Positions 22,678 to 35,115 of a stretch of 64,000 bases of DNA are shown here, piece after piece. The stretch comes from Pseudeuparius sepicola (lineage: Eukaryota > Arthropoda > Insecta > Coleoptera > Anthribidae): assembly GCA_963920635.1 (NCBI GenBank), contig OY987305.1, forward strand, positions 11,695,153 to 11,759,152, given 5' to 3'. The notes under the pieces were generated by a model. That model ran no database searches. It was not told the origin of the DNA and saw nothing but the letters and a program-made list of their open reading frames with translations. Each line of letters starts with the position of its first letter. The stretch's first letter is position 1. The position numbers and the translations under genes are program-made.

Positions 22678-23544
22678 AGATCCACGCCCGGTCTCCGTCC
22701 TGGGGCCGGTTGACAGACAAAAGTGAGGACGATCGGTAACGAGACGACGAAAGAGGTCATTTACGAGGTGTGCGGTGTGTCAAATGCCAAATCTAGACGA
22801 GATGCTTCACGAAACTGTAGGGTAGAACGTACCTATATTATTATATGCACCGCAAATTTGAGTTTGCAATGGCATACTCAAATTTCAACCAAATATAAAA
22901 TTTACCTAATAATGGCTGAGGGCAACTTGTTATCAGTATCAAAAGAATGACATTTCTATTTCTTTTATAGCTTATTCGACAAAACGCTAGGCGTTTTGCG
23001 AAAGGAATAAATGAAAGTGAAATTATATCAATTATTGCCGATGAAATCTGAATGATGAAGTTTACCAAATACCACGTGTTCTCCGCACATTATGAGGATT
23101 TTCTTAATAAAATGTTTGCCAAGATGTTGCCTAATAATATAGAAATTAAATTAGCCGGCGGAAATGTTTGTTAACCTTGAGACTTTTGGTATGAATGTTT
23201 GGGGATCCATGAAAAAATGACCTAATATTTCAACTTCGGTTAAAACTCTAGGATTCTTGACACTTTTAGTGCACACACTTCCAGTTTCTTCAAATTTATA
23301 AATAAATCTGATGCATACTAGTAGTAATTTGTTGCTACATTTAACAAGTACCGACCTCGGAGCGCAACCAACTTGAGGGGTGCCAAGTTGTCGCCGCGCT
23401 GAAACTGCGGCAGGCTTATAAACGCCTACGTGTTTTTTTTTTTGCGATGCCACTGTCGCTTGTAGGCGGAGCAAAATTTTTTCGCTTCGGTTTCCTTCCT
23501 TTCCCGTACACATTCCATCGCAGAAGAAACGAAATTTTTATCTC

Positions 23545-24060
23545 ACCAAACAAAAAAGTTGTATCTGTTCTGGGAAAATTGAGCGTGCCATGGAAAAAAT
23601 AATTCCTCGATAATTTTCCCCTTGTCATTTGGGGCCCATACAAAAAAAACGGAAGTGCCTATCTCTACTATTGAGAAAGTTATTCACCTCTGAAGGATCA
23701 GGGTAGGCTGTGGAAAAAAAATTGTTCGGCGCAGCGTCATTTTATCTTCTGCACCTGACGCATTCGGTCCCTTATTTCTATCTTGTCTCATACAAAAGTT
23801 GTGTTTTCCGGCGAAATAGAGTAGGCCATGGAATTTTTTCTCCGCATTTCCCAATAATTCTACCCTGGCAACCCAACAAAAGAAACCCGAGTCTTGTATC
23901 TCTAAAGACAAAAAAGTAGCACGAAAATCGAGGTAGGCATGAAAAAATTTCGTAGTCAATTTTTGTCCTCTCCCTATCTGCATATAATCAAAACAAACGG
24001 CAACCCTGTATCTCCAACGGCGGAGGAGTTACGACTGCCTATAGAATTTAGAGGTTATGT
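23545..24060 (+). repeat. Diverged ~117-bp tandem repeats
   Basis: A marker of the form TAGGC(C/A)(A)TG(G)AAAAAATT recurs at about 23586, 23705, 23823 and 23936, with a CCCT/TATCTC block between markers. The spacing of 113-119 bp and heavy divergence suggest an old tandem or satellite-like array. Confidence 0.5.
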
Positions 24061-24149
24061 TGTTTCCCAGCAAGAGACACCCGGTAAGCACTCTGAGTTT
24101 GAAAGCTCTCCATAACCTAAAAGTCTCTTTTGGCGGTAAAAGTTCCCAC

Positions 24150-25300
24150 CTTCCTCGTCGACCGCTTCGAAAAAGCGCAAATATGCAACAGGTGTATGCA
24201 TTCCCTCAGTTCTGTATAACCTCAAATTCTCACCCCTGTATCCGTCCAATTCGAAATTGCAAATATTCAACAGGTGTGAGTTCTTCGGCCGTCGAAAAAG
24301 CCACAGATCGACACCCGGTATGCACCGTCAAATCTCGGTAACCTCGAATAGAGCCGTTTTAAAAATCGAAGGAGGTGCGGTAAATCCGATAATTGCGCCT
24401 TGTAGTTTCTGCCGGTACCGAAAGAAACCTCGAAAGTCCGGTATCTAAGAAAATTTCCCGACTCCCGATTTTCTTCTTCCGAGAAACGGGAGGGCTGTAG
24501 AATTAGCGAAATCGGCGGGAAATCCTCGGGAACCACTCTTGGAAATTGCGTTTTATTTCTTATTTCTCGCCGGAAGTATCCGAATTTGACCCGAAGACTT
24601 GGGGGAAGCTTTAAAAACTGCCACCTTACAGCCCCAAGCCGAAATAACATAGCTGCAGCTCTAGACAAAAAATGGCAATTCCTGACAATCTCGCAACATT
24701 TTCGTACTAATTTTTAGGTAGAGAACGACACATAAAAACGATCCGATTTCGCTCGGAGGAAAAGCTTAATATCTCTCGCATTTTCTGCTTTAAAAATCCG
24801 AAGAAGTGTTAAATCTCTTCATCGGACCTTCCTCTTCCTTCCCTTTGCGATTGCCCTCTTGCCTATTTAAGAATCTCTTTCGCCTCGATCGAGACAGTTT
24901 TCACGGGCCACTTGTACCACGCAATTCCTATCCAACTCTTTACCGCACATCTCATCGCTTCTGGCGGCCGTACTTAAGCGAAAAGAATTTTTTCGGCTTC
25001 GAGATTGTGTCTCTCGTATGCAGGCGTCCCTTACCTATCCCTAAAAAATAACGGTCGAGAGAGGATTAATACAAAAGGTACTTTTCGGCCGATTTTAAAA
25101 ATAACGGCTTTTCCGATCGGAGCGCCCTTCTGCACGAGTGAAGCCCATATCGGTCCGGAGCCAATGCGCGAAAGTTGAACTCGATCGACGATCTAGATTC
25201 GAAACGCCGGCCCTTTAAAAAAAATCGGAAAAAATTTTCCAAGGGCCAAACGGCTTTTCCGATTCGGGCGCCCCGAGGACGGATGCGATCTGGAGTCAGA
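24150..25300 (+). repeat. GC-richer block with an inverted partner at 58140-58800
   Basis: Segments here reappear inverted about 34 kb away. TGGAAATTGCGTTTTATTTC (24540) matches AAACACGCAATTTCCA (58696), ACCCGAAGACTTGGGGGAA matches TTCCCCCAAGTCTTCAGGT, and GAGACAGTTTTCACGGGCCA matches TGGCCCCTGAAAACTGTCTC. An internal sub-repeat, GCAAATAT(G/T)CAACAGGTGT, occurs near 24177 and 24255. No product is recognised in any frame. Confidence 0.55.
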
Positions 25301-25856
25301 CCGGATTGAAACGGTGATTGCTAACGTAGGCAAAGTTTAAAAAGAAACAAGCGAGCGGCGGTGATGGATTTTCCAAATTGCAAACGTATGCAGAAATTAG
25401 AAGGTGGCCAACCTGTGTGGCACATAGATACAGGCAGTCAAGGAACCGATATGACAATGGGCGAGAATACACATACAACAATGCGCCCTTGGACAGAGAG
25501 CAATTGAATGTTAGGTCTTCAAGTAGATAGAGTACTGGGGAAACACTATGTAGGTTACAACGGCTAGAATATGTAGGTTATGCGCATGTGCACAAAAAAC
25601 AATAGGTTAAAGGGGGAAACGGGAACATAGAGGTATGTCACATGCAAAAGACTTTCTATCCATAGGTTAGAAGGGGGGAAGTAAGTGAAATACGTTAGGT
25701 TAGAGGAAGGGAAAAATCCGACGGCGGAAAATTATGGTAGGTTAAATACCATGTTGCCCGGAGCCACGGAGCCACTGGCCCAGAACCTGCAAACTTTTAC
25801 TACTACTTCCCACTGTACCATATTTACCCAAGCCACAACAAAGAAGATATCGTTTT

Positions 25857-26620
25857 TAACCGACTTCAAAAAAGGGGGAGGTTATCAATTCGGTTGTATA
25901 TTTTTTTAATGTTTTTTACCTCAGAACTCCGTGATTTTTAAACCGATTTGGACAATTCTTTTTTTATTTGAAAGGGTATACCTACAGAATGGTCCCATTT
26001 AAATTTGAAGAAAAAATTCCACCCCTAAGGGTTCATAAATAGGGGATAAAAGTTCATATTGGACCGATTTGGATGATTCTTATTTTATTAGAAAGGGGTT
26101 ACCTTAGGGGTGATCACATTTAAATTTGAAGAGAAATTAAATTTGAAGAGAAAAGTTTCAATCCTAAGGGTAGACAAATAGGGGATTTCGATAATTCTTA
26201 ATAATTCACCAAAAAATAAGAAATAAGAAAAAATCACAAAAAAATAAAACCGACTTCAAAAATTTGCACACTCCACTAAACATTTAAAAAAATTTAACAA
26301 CGACTTCACAAATTTGCCCGTATGCACATTTCAACTAAAATTTTAGAAATATTTTTCTCTTTCTAAATCGAGTTATCTTGGAGTCGGTGACAGTAGATAA
26401 GTTATGATGTATGTAGGATATGATGTATTCATATCTAAATAGATTTAAATTCCTTGCCTTGACTGTCCAAAGATAACTCAATTTAGAAAGAGAAAAATAT
26501 TTCTAAAATTGTAGTTGAAATGTGCATAAGGGCAAATTTGTGAAGTCGTCGTTATTTTTTGTTATTTTTTTTTTTAATTTTTAGTGGAGTGTGCAAATTT
26601 TTGAAGTCGGTTTTAATTTG
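25857..26620. repeat. CCGACTTCAAAAAAGG dispersed repeat with a terminal hairpin
   Basis: AACCGACTTCAAAAAAGGGG at 25857 is a sequence found in many copies in several insect genomes. From 26243 to about 26620 an inverted repeat runs outward from a central spacer. AAACCGACTTCAAAAATTTG, TTGCCC..ATGCACATTTCAAC and GAAATATTTTTCTCTTTCTA all read back on the right arm. It is a non-coding hairpin-bearing repeat. Confidence 0.65.
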
Positions 26621-26659
26621 TTTGTTAAATTTTTTTTATTGTACCCCGTTTATTATGGG

Positions 26660-27236
26660 TATAACCGGTGGTATTTCTACTTGCACACTCACAGAAAGAA
26701 ATAATCACCTGTCGAACTATGTCAACAACCAGATGTCAACTACCCACCTTAGAAAACTGCACTACAGCTGTTCTGCAACCGGTCGTACACCAATCTAAGC
26801 GAAGCCTCATTGCTAGCACAAACCACCCACTCTGTATCACTGAAAAATGCTCAAAAATATAATCATCAAACAACTAGAACCAGGCATCATCCGTTCATTC
26901 TGTCCAGTCTAAATTGAAATCAATGGTACACCTCCACACAAAAAAAAGCTGAAATCCCAACCATCGTTCCCGCTAAAATCGACCCCAAATATCATTTACA
27001 AGTAAATCAGCTGCAGTCTCTCCAAGAAACACTACAACTATCTGCCATCCAATCTATTCATCTAGATCCAACAGCCTGGTCAACCATATACTCCTCAGCA
27101 TCGCCCTACTATATCTCATCATTTACTTCATCATAAGAAAACGAAAAAGCCTTCAAACACTGTTTTTCAAACCAAGAATATCACTCACAGAACTTCAACA
27201 ACTCAAAAAGAAGTCCGAGGACAAACTTCCATCTTA
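26660..27236 (+). pseudogene. 3' end of an insect retrovirus-like env gene, decayed
   Basis: Only the end of the frame can be followed. From about 27070 there is a hydrophobic membrane-spanning stretch (ILLSIALLYLIIYFII), a basic stop-transfer RKRK, and a tail of about 35 residues ending at a TAA at 27234. A polypurine tract and LTR-like start follow at once. This order (transmembrane anchor, short tail, polypurine tract, LTR) is that of env in Gypsy/errantivirus-type elements. Upstream, 26660-27060 is in broken frames with several stops, and no pol or gag is in the window. It is an old, inactive, 5'-truncated insertion. Confidence 0.55.
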
Positions 27237-27662
27237 ATAAAAGGGGGGAAGAGTTATGTTCATCGACCCAACAGTACACCGACCTGACGAAATCCTGGAT
27301 CAACACAATCAGCATTTATTTTAGTAATACACCGCACTCCCAAAATATACGAATGTCGTGAAATCAGTCAAGCAATTAATATAGTTTGTACCTGTCTTCA
27401 ATGCAGATAAAAAAAGAATTTACATCTCTGAATATAAGTCGCAAAAAGTCGGGAAACAGTGACGTATTGCAAAATTTACTACCTACGTGAAATTGGCAAT
27501 CATATTTATTGTAGTTCTCTACACACTCGAAAGCACCTTTGCGATTTCATTGCCACCAGAGAAACCTTGGCCGATGACTGCACAATTTAATAAATTAGGT
27601 AATTTCTCTGTTCAGAAACAAATAAAAAAATCGTTCAGCATTTCAAACTGCCGGGTATAAAC
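27237..27662 (+). repeat. Polypurine tract and probable 3' LTR
   Basis: AATAAAAGGGGGGAAG (27237-27250) is a polypurine primer site for plus-strand DNA synthesis. It is followed by AGTTATGTTC at 27252, the kind of LTR start seen in Gypsy-like elements. A matching inverted end might be TAAACT near 27662, giving an LTR of about 410 bp. With no 5' LTR available to compare, the right boundary is a guess. Confidence 0.45.
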
Positions 27663-28589
27663 TTATTTTTTACTATTCGTTTTATTGTGAAGTGGTGAAG
27701 TGTTCCCATAGATATCTGTAGGAAGACGTTTGCTAGTTCTGGTTTTTATTTTCATGAGAATATGGCAAGAGCATTGTATAATGTTAACATTCCCTTGAAC
27801 GCAGGTTAGTAATTTGCATAACTTACAAGGTTATAATATTGATCTTTGTCTACCTATATCTATAGAGAAAGTCGATTTTCACTAAGCAAAAATCGTTTAG
27901 TTGCTCGCACACATATTAATTTATCCCTTAAAGACGCATGTGGATAAAAAAATTAGATTATCTAATATTTATCATATAAGTATATTCATTGCCTATTGTG
28001 TTATAGTAAAGAAACCGATTCATCTAAACATGTGGGACTTTCTTTTATGGTATGTACGAAAATCAAGTACCTAAGTCGTTATTCCTTATCTAATAGGCAA
28101 AAGATATTAATTGCAGTTTTAGCATCCTAAATTTTTGCCTTTTTTTTAACGAGACATATTTACCTGTTTTGAAACATCAAACAATGTATTAAATATCGAT
28201 AAATTTTGTAGGTCCTTTTTGAAACCCTATCGTTTACAGTATTAATTTATGTAATATGTAATCTACATACATACCTAAATTATGTAATGTGACATCATGT
28301 AATGTAAATGATTTTATTATCTTCACAAGGATATTAGGATTACCTACAGATATTTTGATAAAATTTTATTGCTGTTGACAAAAATACATAATCTTTCTGG
28401 AAGATGATCGACAGAATAAGTAGGTAGGTAGCTCTTCATACAAATATTATATAAAAAAAACTTGTAAAAAGTTTGAAAAATGAAGATTTCATTTGGCAAT
28501 CGTGGATTTCTTTTGCTTTTCAGATCTTCTTAGAGCATTTTTTCTTTTAATGGTGATAGTTGCTTAGTTCAGAGAAAATAATATTTATA
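27663..28589. other. AT-rich non-coding stretch
   Basis: No gene or bounded element was seen. A short ATG frame at 27762 runs into a donor-like GCAG|GTTAGT but is too short to support. Confidence 0.4.
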
Positions 28590-28931
28590 CAGGGTGAGTC
28601 TGAAATAACTGGCATCCTTTTTTGGGAACCACTTTTCTTAATTTTTTTCCTATCGCCGAAATTTTTCTCTAAAATGCCCCCCTCTATGAAAATGCGGCGG
28701 ATAGAATAGCGTAAACTCGGTCTCAAAATACCATACTAGTTTATGATTTACCATTTTCTACTAGGTTGTTGGCACGACTCTAGTGCCGTGTTTTCATAGA
28801 GGGGGGATTTTGAGGGGATGAATAATTATAGAAAAATCTCGGCGCTAGGAAAAAAATATTAAGAAAAGTGGTTCAGAATGACCATCTCTATTACCCAAAA
28901 AAATGATGCCAGTTATTTAAGACTCACCCTG
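28590..28931. mobile_element. 342-bp TA-flanked foldback MITE (CAGGGTGAGTCT ends)
   Basis: The ends CAGGGTGAGTCTGAAATAAC and AGTTATTTAAGACTCACCCTG are inverted and flanked by TA. The arms continue through AACCACTTTTCTTAATTTTT and the TCTATGAAAA(C/T) blocks to a small centre, so most of the element is palindromic. A truncated copy lies at 2873. Confidence 0.85.
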
Positions 28932-29042
28932 TATAGAGTATCCATGCCAGCGACAAATATTAGAAAAAAATGTGTCTGGTACAAATTCATTTTTCAGAAA
29001 TGTTTTATAATACTTATATATGGTGAATTTCTACGAAGGCAT

Positions 29043-29298
29043 AGAGAGGCCACCCTCATAATTCCGACTTTTATCTCGGAATTCCGACTTTTATCTCGGA
29101 ATTCCGACTTTTATGTCGGAGTTCCGACTTTTATCTCGGAATTCCGACTTTTATGTCGGAATTCCGACTTTTATCTCGGAATCTCGCGTGCGCCGTGCGG
29201 AAAAACGATCAGTAGTAGTCCTGGCGTCGCGTCGTGACCGAAGTCGGAATTCCGAGATAAAAGTCGGAATCGGAAAAAATTATGAGGGTGGCCTCTCT
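29043..29298. mobile_element. MITE with six perfect-length 20-bp tandem repeats
   Basis: The terminal inverted repeats AGAGAGGCCACCCTCATAAT and ATTATGAGGGTGGCCTCTCT enclose six consecutive 20-bp units (29061-29180) of ATTCCGACTTTTAT(C/G)TCGGA, then a GC-rich centre, then one and a half inverted units (29239-29272). Reading frames through the 20-bp units are not meaningful, because 20 is not a multiple of 3. It has no coding capacity. Confidence 0.85.
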
Positions 29299-29299
29299 A

Positions 29300-31084
29300 G
29301 GCCTTTGTAAATTTCAAAATATTTACTACAAATGACCCTATCTTCATACAGATTAGGTAGAACAGTGTTGAGAATAATTTTACGTTTGATACTTGACTCC
29401 TGATAATCGGTTTATATGAATTATGTGAAATTTAAGATTTAATTTAATTTCTCATTTATGTTTGTAATAAAATCTATGCCCTGGTTGCGAGCATTCGTTC
29501 ATTTCGTCTTGAAAGAACCTACAATTCTGATTTATGTGTCATATAATTTTACATTGATTAAATCTTGAAGTATTCATAAGGAGAAATTTGAACTCCAATA
29601 ATAAGCTTTCCCACACGTCACACAATAGCACGAGTTTAATAATCTTATAGAGTTCACTATTTGCACATAACACATCCATAGGCTATTCAAATTTGGTAAC
29701 TACAGATACATTGGCATAATATTATGAATCGGATTCAACCCGTTCTTTCCAGCTTTCAAAAAAAAAACCTACTGATTATATAATATTGATGATTTTTTTA
29801 AAACTGTATTTTGTACTTACAAGTGGAGCCTACGCTAGGTTATTTATCTTATGGCTTATTAAAAATAAAACTCAATTAATTAACGTTCCCTTAATACAAA
29901 TTTATATTTGGATTTAATTAACGGTGGCATTTTGGCAGAATTATACAAAAATCGATTCGCAGGATGACTGTCAGAATAATAAAATATTCATTGGGGCGAT
30001 TTGTATTCCGAGAAGGTAAGTCCAACTGCCATTACAAAAACCTGTCCCATATTTAATAATAAGTTATTCCCTCATTATTACTTATTACCAGTAACTAACC
30101 AGTGATTTAAATTATTACTTTTTATCTGTGCAGCAATAGGTTGTTAATTAAAAGTATTTAGCAAATTCCAGTTAGGTAGGTTCCAGAAGCGGTCACAAAT
30201 AATGCGAAAGGAAGTCACATTTAAAAACAATACAAAACGATTGGTTAGAATTAGAATTAGGATATTGTAGAAAAAACTTGTACATCGTACATCTGATTAA
30301 ATGTAGGTACTTGTTTATGCATCACTTACAGGAATCACATTTCTAAATAACAATATGAGTAGATATGAGTAGATATATTGCCTGTTTACACAGTAAAAAA
30401 TTTGCCGGTTTTAGGGTGTTTCTTCTATTTCCCTACTAAAAGATAGACAAAAAATAGGTAAGATGTCGGGGTCTCGATTTTCAAGAAAAGTTGAATGCCG
30501 TAAACCGCATATCGATATCTTGATTAGTTTAGGAGATACAGAGTGTTTCTCAAAATGCCGCATTTTCTTCAAAGTCCCCTACCTAATTTTTTTATTGTGA
30601 TTTTTTGGTTTTAGTAAAAACCCACTTTTTATGTGTAATTTACTGAAGTAGACATCAAGTTTCTAAATGTTTCAGTTTTCGAATTATAAATAAAATATAT
30701 TCTTTTACATTGGAAATAATCTTAATTAAAATGATATAACTTAGAAACGGTAAACTACAGAAAACTGCCCACTTCACGAATGGATTCTATTATGATTTAA
30801 AAAATAAAATGTTCAATTCGGGCATAAAGTTATTATGACGCACGCAATTTGATGACGTCATAAAGATGAAATGCAGCAACACATAAAATCTCCTTGACAG
30901 GTTTAACGCGGTATCTCGCCAAAAATTGCTTATTATCATAGCGGTATCGACTAACTTTTTGCATCTCGTTTTATTAAACATGAACCACGAAAACGCGACG
31001 TCAGGTGCTAACCTCTATTCGTTGGGAATTTTCCAGTAAAGATTACTCGCTTTTCGTTTTCGAAAGTCCAGCGTTGGGGCTATA
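29300..31084. other. AT-rich non-coding stretch
   Basis: Nothing recognisable was found: no paired ends, no GC-rich coding island, no RNA gene. Confidence 0.4.
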
Positions 31085-31087
31085 ATG

Positions 31088-31265
31088 ATGGAACAAACAA
31101 AGAAACGGAACTGTAAATTTTGCAGAGTTGTTAAAAATGAGGAAACTGAGTGTATATTAGCTTTTGCTGCTCTAAAAATATATCCACGTACAGTAAAGTG
31201 TATTTTGTACCCTTTTTGTAGACGTCATATAAATAAATCGAACTCCTGTATTTTGAAAAACCACT
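31088..31265 (+). CDS. Candidate Cys-rich first coding exon, unknown family
   Basis: From ATG 31088 (or 31085) about 59 codons read MEQTKKRNCKFCRVV, then a Cys-containing middle, then FCRRHINKSNSCILKNHC. They run straight into a consensus donor, CACT|GTAAGTATAG (GT at 31266). Paired cysteines (CKFC, CILYPFC, SC..NHC) could bind zinc, but the spacing does not fit THAP, ZAD or PHD patterns that I know. No downstream exon can be linked. The donor and Cys pattern favour a real exon, while the AT-rich composition argues against. Confidence 0.3.
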
Positions 31266-31556
31266 GTAAGTATAGTGAGTAAAATACCTACCACATTGAG
31301 TGTCAAATCTCTGTCTAGACAAAAATGTCCTTAGCTTGCAGCTTCCTTGTTGTTCACCTAAAATGGCATATGCATGGATAGGTGTTATTATACTTATTGG
31401 TTTAACAACTACCTAGGTATCTAGATTAAGATTTTTGTTTTATTTACCATTACCTATTGCAAGGTATACTAAATGCAAGTCGTTATTTGGAGAATCAGCA
31501 GTTTTCTGTTGCTGCAAACTGTACCATCAACAAATATGACTATTATCGCGTGTATA

Positions 31557-32451
31557 CAGGGTGTTCAGCGGAAACGTAACAGGCTCTATAACGGCCGGGA
31601 AAATTTTTTCTTGGAAAAACGCAAAAATAGGTCAATTTTTTTGGCAGGGGGACATCTTTTGGCATAAAATTGAGAGATTTATCTGCAACCCCCTGAGCAG
31701 GGGTTGAACCCCTTCAAAAAATTTAAATGGGAAGGGGGTTCAAGTTGCACAACTTTGGAAACGTCTCTCAATTCTTCTATACATCTGCGTCAGGTTTTCC
31801 AAAATCGATCGACTTTTCAAAAAGATACACCGAGTAAAATGCAAAACATTCATTTTCAATTATTGATTGGTATTGTTAAACAATTAACCGGAAATTGGTG
31901 GTCGGGGGCCGTAAGTTATAGAAAGCATGTTTAGCAACATTATTTTAACGAAAATTTGACAAACGGGGAGGAAATTAAAACTTTATTGTAATAAATGCTC
32001 AAAATGTTGCCCATTTACTTCCATGCAATAATAAAGATTTTGTTTAAAACGCTGCCGAACATTATGCAACATTTCAGGGGTGAATTGTCGACATTTGTTT
32101 ATAATACGGAGACGCAGATCTTGTATTGTTTAACAATACCAGTCAATAATTGAAAATGAATGTTTTGCATTTTACACGCTGTATCTTTTTGAAACGTCGA
32201 TCGATTTTCGAAAATCTGATGCAGGTGTATAGAGAATTGAGAACGTTTCCAAATGTGTGCAACATGAACCCCCTTCCCATTTAAATTTTTTGAAGGGGTT
32301 CAACCCCTACTCAGGGGGTTGCAGATGGATCTATCAATTTTATGTCAAAAGATGTCCCCCAGCCAAACAAAACTGACCTATTTTTGGTTTTTCCAAGAAA
32401 AAATTTTCCCGGCCGTTATAGAGCCTGTTACGTTTCCGCTGGAACACCCTG
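31557..32451. mobile_element. 895-bp TA-flanked foldback element
   Basis: The ends CAGGGTGTTCAGCGGAAACG and CGTTTCCGCTGGAACACCCTG are flanked by TA. The arms are about 330 bp, including AACAGGCTCTATAACGGCCG, GGGGGACATCTTTTG, CCCCTGAG..GGGGTTGAACC and TTTTGCATTTTAC blocks, with a spacer of about 200 bp. It has no ORF. It is one of the longest near-perfect inverted repeats in the window. Confidence 0.88.
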
Positions 32452-32941
32452 TATGTATAAGTGTGTAGGTAAATTGCTGCACTTTTACTATTTTTGTTTA
32501 TAGACTTACGTGTCGAATGTTCGGAAAGCATCATACGCAAGAGAATGAGATTCATTTGTCTGAATTTATCTTCATTAGTAGAACTTCATCAACTTATTGT
32601 CCATGCCATATTTTTGTCGTTACAATTATTACCTAATAATTTTCAAATCAACATGTTTTCATTCTGCTTAATTCAGTTGCTTTGATTATAAAAAAAATTC
32701 CATTGATTGTGTGAATAAACATCATCTTCCATACGCATGTTGCGCGCTGCCAAGCCACTTGGGTAAATATGACATAATAACACTTTTGCAACTTCCTGCA
32801 AAATATATGTCCAAATATGTAATTACGTTGTCATTTTAGATGGAGCTCTTATTATTAATACCTGTTATTAACTAAAAATATATTTAAATATATTTTATTT
32901 ATTTGTCCTTACGTTGGAGAAGGAGAAAGCTTTGATCTGCA

Positions 32942-33089
32942 ATGTTATTCCCAACGAAAATTTACAACCAACATTTTACTTCCATGCCGGTAGGGATATT
33001 TGTCCTCCTGCTGTTTCTCTCCTTTGAAACCTATTCGTCCAGAATTGTTGCCTACGTCCATCTGATGATTCCCAAAAACGATGAAACCG
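32942..33089 (+). CDS. Candidate first coding exon with a signal-anchor-like start
   Basis: The frame from ATG 32942 or ATG 32984 contains MPVGIFVLLLFLSFETYSS, a convincing hydrophobic signal sequence, then RIVAYVHLMIPKNDET. It meets a possible donor ACCG|GTAATG at 33090 and stops soon after in the intron frame. I do not recognise the product. It lies about 2 kb upstream of the rolling-stone-like gene on the same strand and would be a separate gene. Confidence 0.25.
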
Positions 33090-33639
33090 GTAATGGGCTT
33101 TGTCCTAAGAAAAGTTTTATCTGCAATATTTAAAAAATGTTTTATTGATTTCGGTATTTTTGTGGCATTACGATTCGTAGGAATTTATTCTTATAGGATC
33201 TGTAAGCTGTATTAATAATTTAGGTTCTAATAGAGCCGCCCTTGTAAGCCACTGTGAAGTCCATAAAGTGGCTGGTTAATGACCCTATAATAACAAGAAA
33301 ATGACCTGATTGAGTTGGCCCATTATCTACTCGGTCCGAGAACCGAATTTATGTAATCAATTATTTATTATTCGTTTGCTATTCACTTATTCTATTTAAG
33401 TATACACTGTATACAGTCTAATGTTTGAGTGCGGACAAGAGGAAAATTTTTTTCTTTGCTATACGAGAAAAACACTCTCGAAAAGAGTTTTGGTTGTTTT
33501 TAAAGTAAGATTTGCATTTGTAGAGAAATATACAGTATGAGTTAGAGTGAATAAGAAAGAATAAAAAAGTACAATTTTGCGTTTTCGATTTTATTTTTTT
33601 GAGAAGTTGTTATCACAGATAGAAAAAAAAGAAAAACAC

Positions 33640-34425
33640 TTTCTTATGGCACTTTTTAACGTGCTTTAAGATGGCGTTTTTAGATTTGTTCTACAACCTT
33701 TCGTTTTTGAGAAACCATCTTCAACTTTATTTTTTTAAATACGGACCTGTATTTTTTTTGCAGATTTTGAAAGCACTTGTCATTGCAAATACCATGATGT
33801 ATGACACGAAATATTTTAAAAATATTTTGAGACAATTATACTGAAAATTCTTTTTTTTTTCATTATTTTTTTTCTATTACGGCCCTGTATTTAATAATAA
33901 GAAGTTTAAATATTAATCAATATTGACAACAATTTAACTTACAGTTTATTTTGACTTCGAAAACTTAATATTTTTAAATACGGCCCTGTCTGGTAAGTGT
34001 TTTCCTCTGTTGTTGTACAGCAAACAGTGTCGCATTGTGTTTTGGAGTAAATTCTTCGCTTTTTCTAATAATTGTGAGAAGAAAGCTTTGCTTTAAGCCA
34101 ACGAAACCAATAATTTTTGCCATTTATTAATTGCAACAATACATTCGTTCGGTTGACAATACTGATTAATATTTAGGCTTCAGGGCCGCATTGGCGCATT
34201 AGAACAAAATTAATGGAAAAAAAGGAATTTTCAGTATAATTGTCTCAAAACATTTTAAAAATATTTTGTGTCATACATCATGGTATTTGCAATGAAAAGT
34301 GCTTTCAAAATCTGCAAAAAAATCCAGGTCCGTATTTAAAAAAATAAAGTTGAAGATGGTTTCTCAAAAACGAAACGTTTTAGAACAAATCTAAAAACGC
34401 CATCTTAAAGCCCGTTAAAAATACA
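33640..34425. repeat. Large palindromic repeat, ~215-bp arms
   Basis: The left arm (33640-33860) and right arm (34225-34425) are inverted. Matched blocks are AAGATGGCGTTTTTAGAT, TTTTGAGAAACCATCTTCAA, AATACGGACCTG and CAATTATACTGAAAATTC. The same sequence occurs once more as a half copy at 50560-50840. Short tandem AATACGGCCCTGT-like pieces recur in the spacer. Confidence 0.75.
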
Positions 34426-35115
34426 ATAATTATTTACAGTCGTAGAAGAAATAATTTGTTGGCATATTTCAATGATTTGTTGGCATATAACAGTATTAAA
34501 AATATTGATTTATTTACATTGTTAAATAAAAACAAAACAAAAATTAGTCATTAAGAAGCAAGTTTTTGCGATAAGCACGTATAACTTTATTTGTAAAACT
34601 AGATACCGATATGTTTAGATATAATGTAAAGCAAATGAGTATTATCCACTGACGCCAGAGACACCATTCATCTTATTGTTCTTGGGCAAGCGACCTTAGA
34701 TTTCAAAAATTATAAAAACATTCTGTCCAGCCGTCTTCGAGCCTTGACTCACATTTCAGTTGTACCATCCTCAGGTACGCACAGCACATAAGTATTGCAA
34801 CATAACATCACAAACTCGACGATATTTCAACTTTCTACAATCACATAGGTATCCTTGTTCTGTATACACGAAGCTGTTGGTTCCGCGAAAATACCCACAG
34901 TTTATGTAATCGCTGCGATCTTTACTTACTAATGAAAACGTGCACATTTGACGCACAAACGCTAGACACCAACGCGCGCGTATCCCCAGCGCTAGATGGT
35001 GATCGCCGATCGCCAAATGGCAGCTGTTCAATCGAAAATAATGAGTGTTGTGAAATTTTATAAATTGATCGCGTAATGTTTATTTGCTTTTTTGTGAGCG
35101 TGCTCTTGGTTGTAG

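Noticed and set aside
27762..27804. Tiny ATG frame ending in GCAG|GTTAGT
   Set aside because: Fourteen codons and a weak donor are not enough to support a first exon.
29061..29180. CRISPR-like array
   Set aside because: Six directly abutting 20-bp units without spacers, inside a MITE of a eukaryote. Not CRISPR.
28878..29310. ORFs through the 20-bp tandem repeats and neighbouring MITE
   Set aside because: The repeat lacks stops in this phase by chance, and both frames lie in non-coding MITEs.
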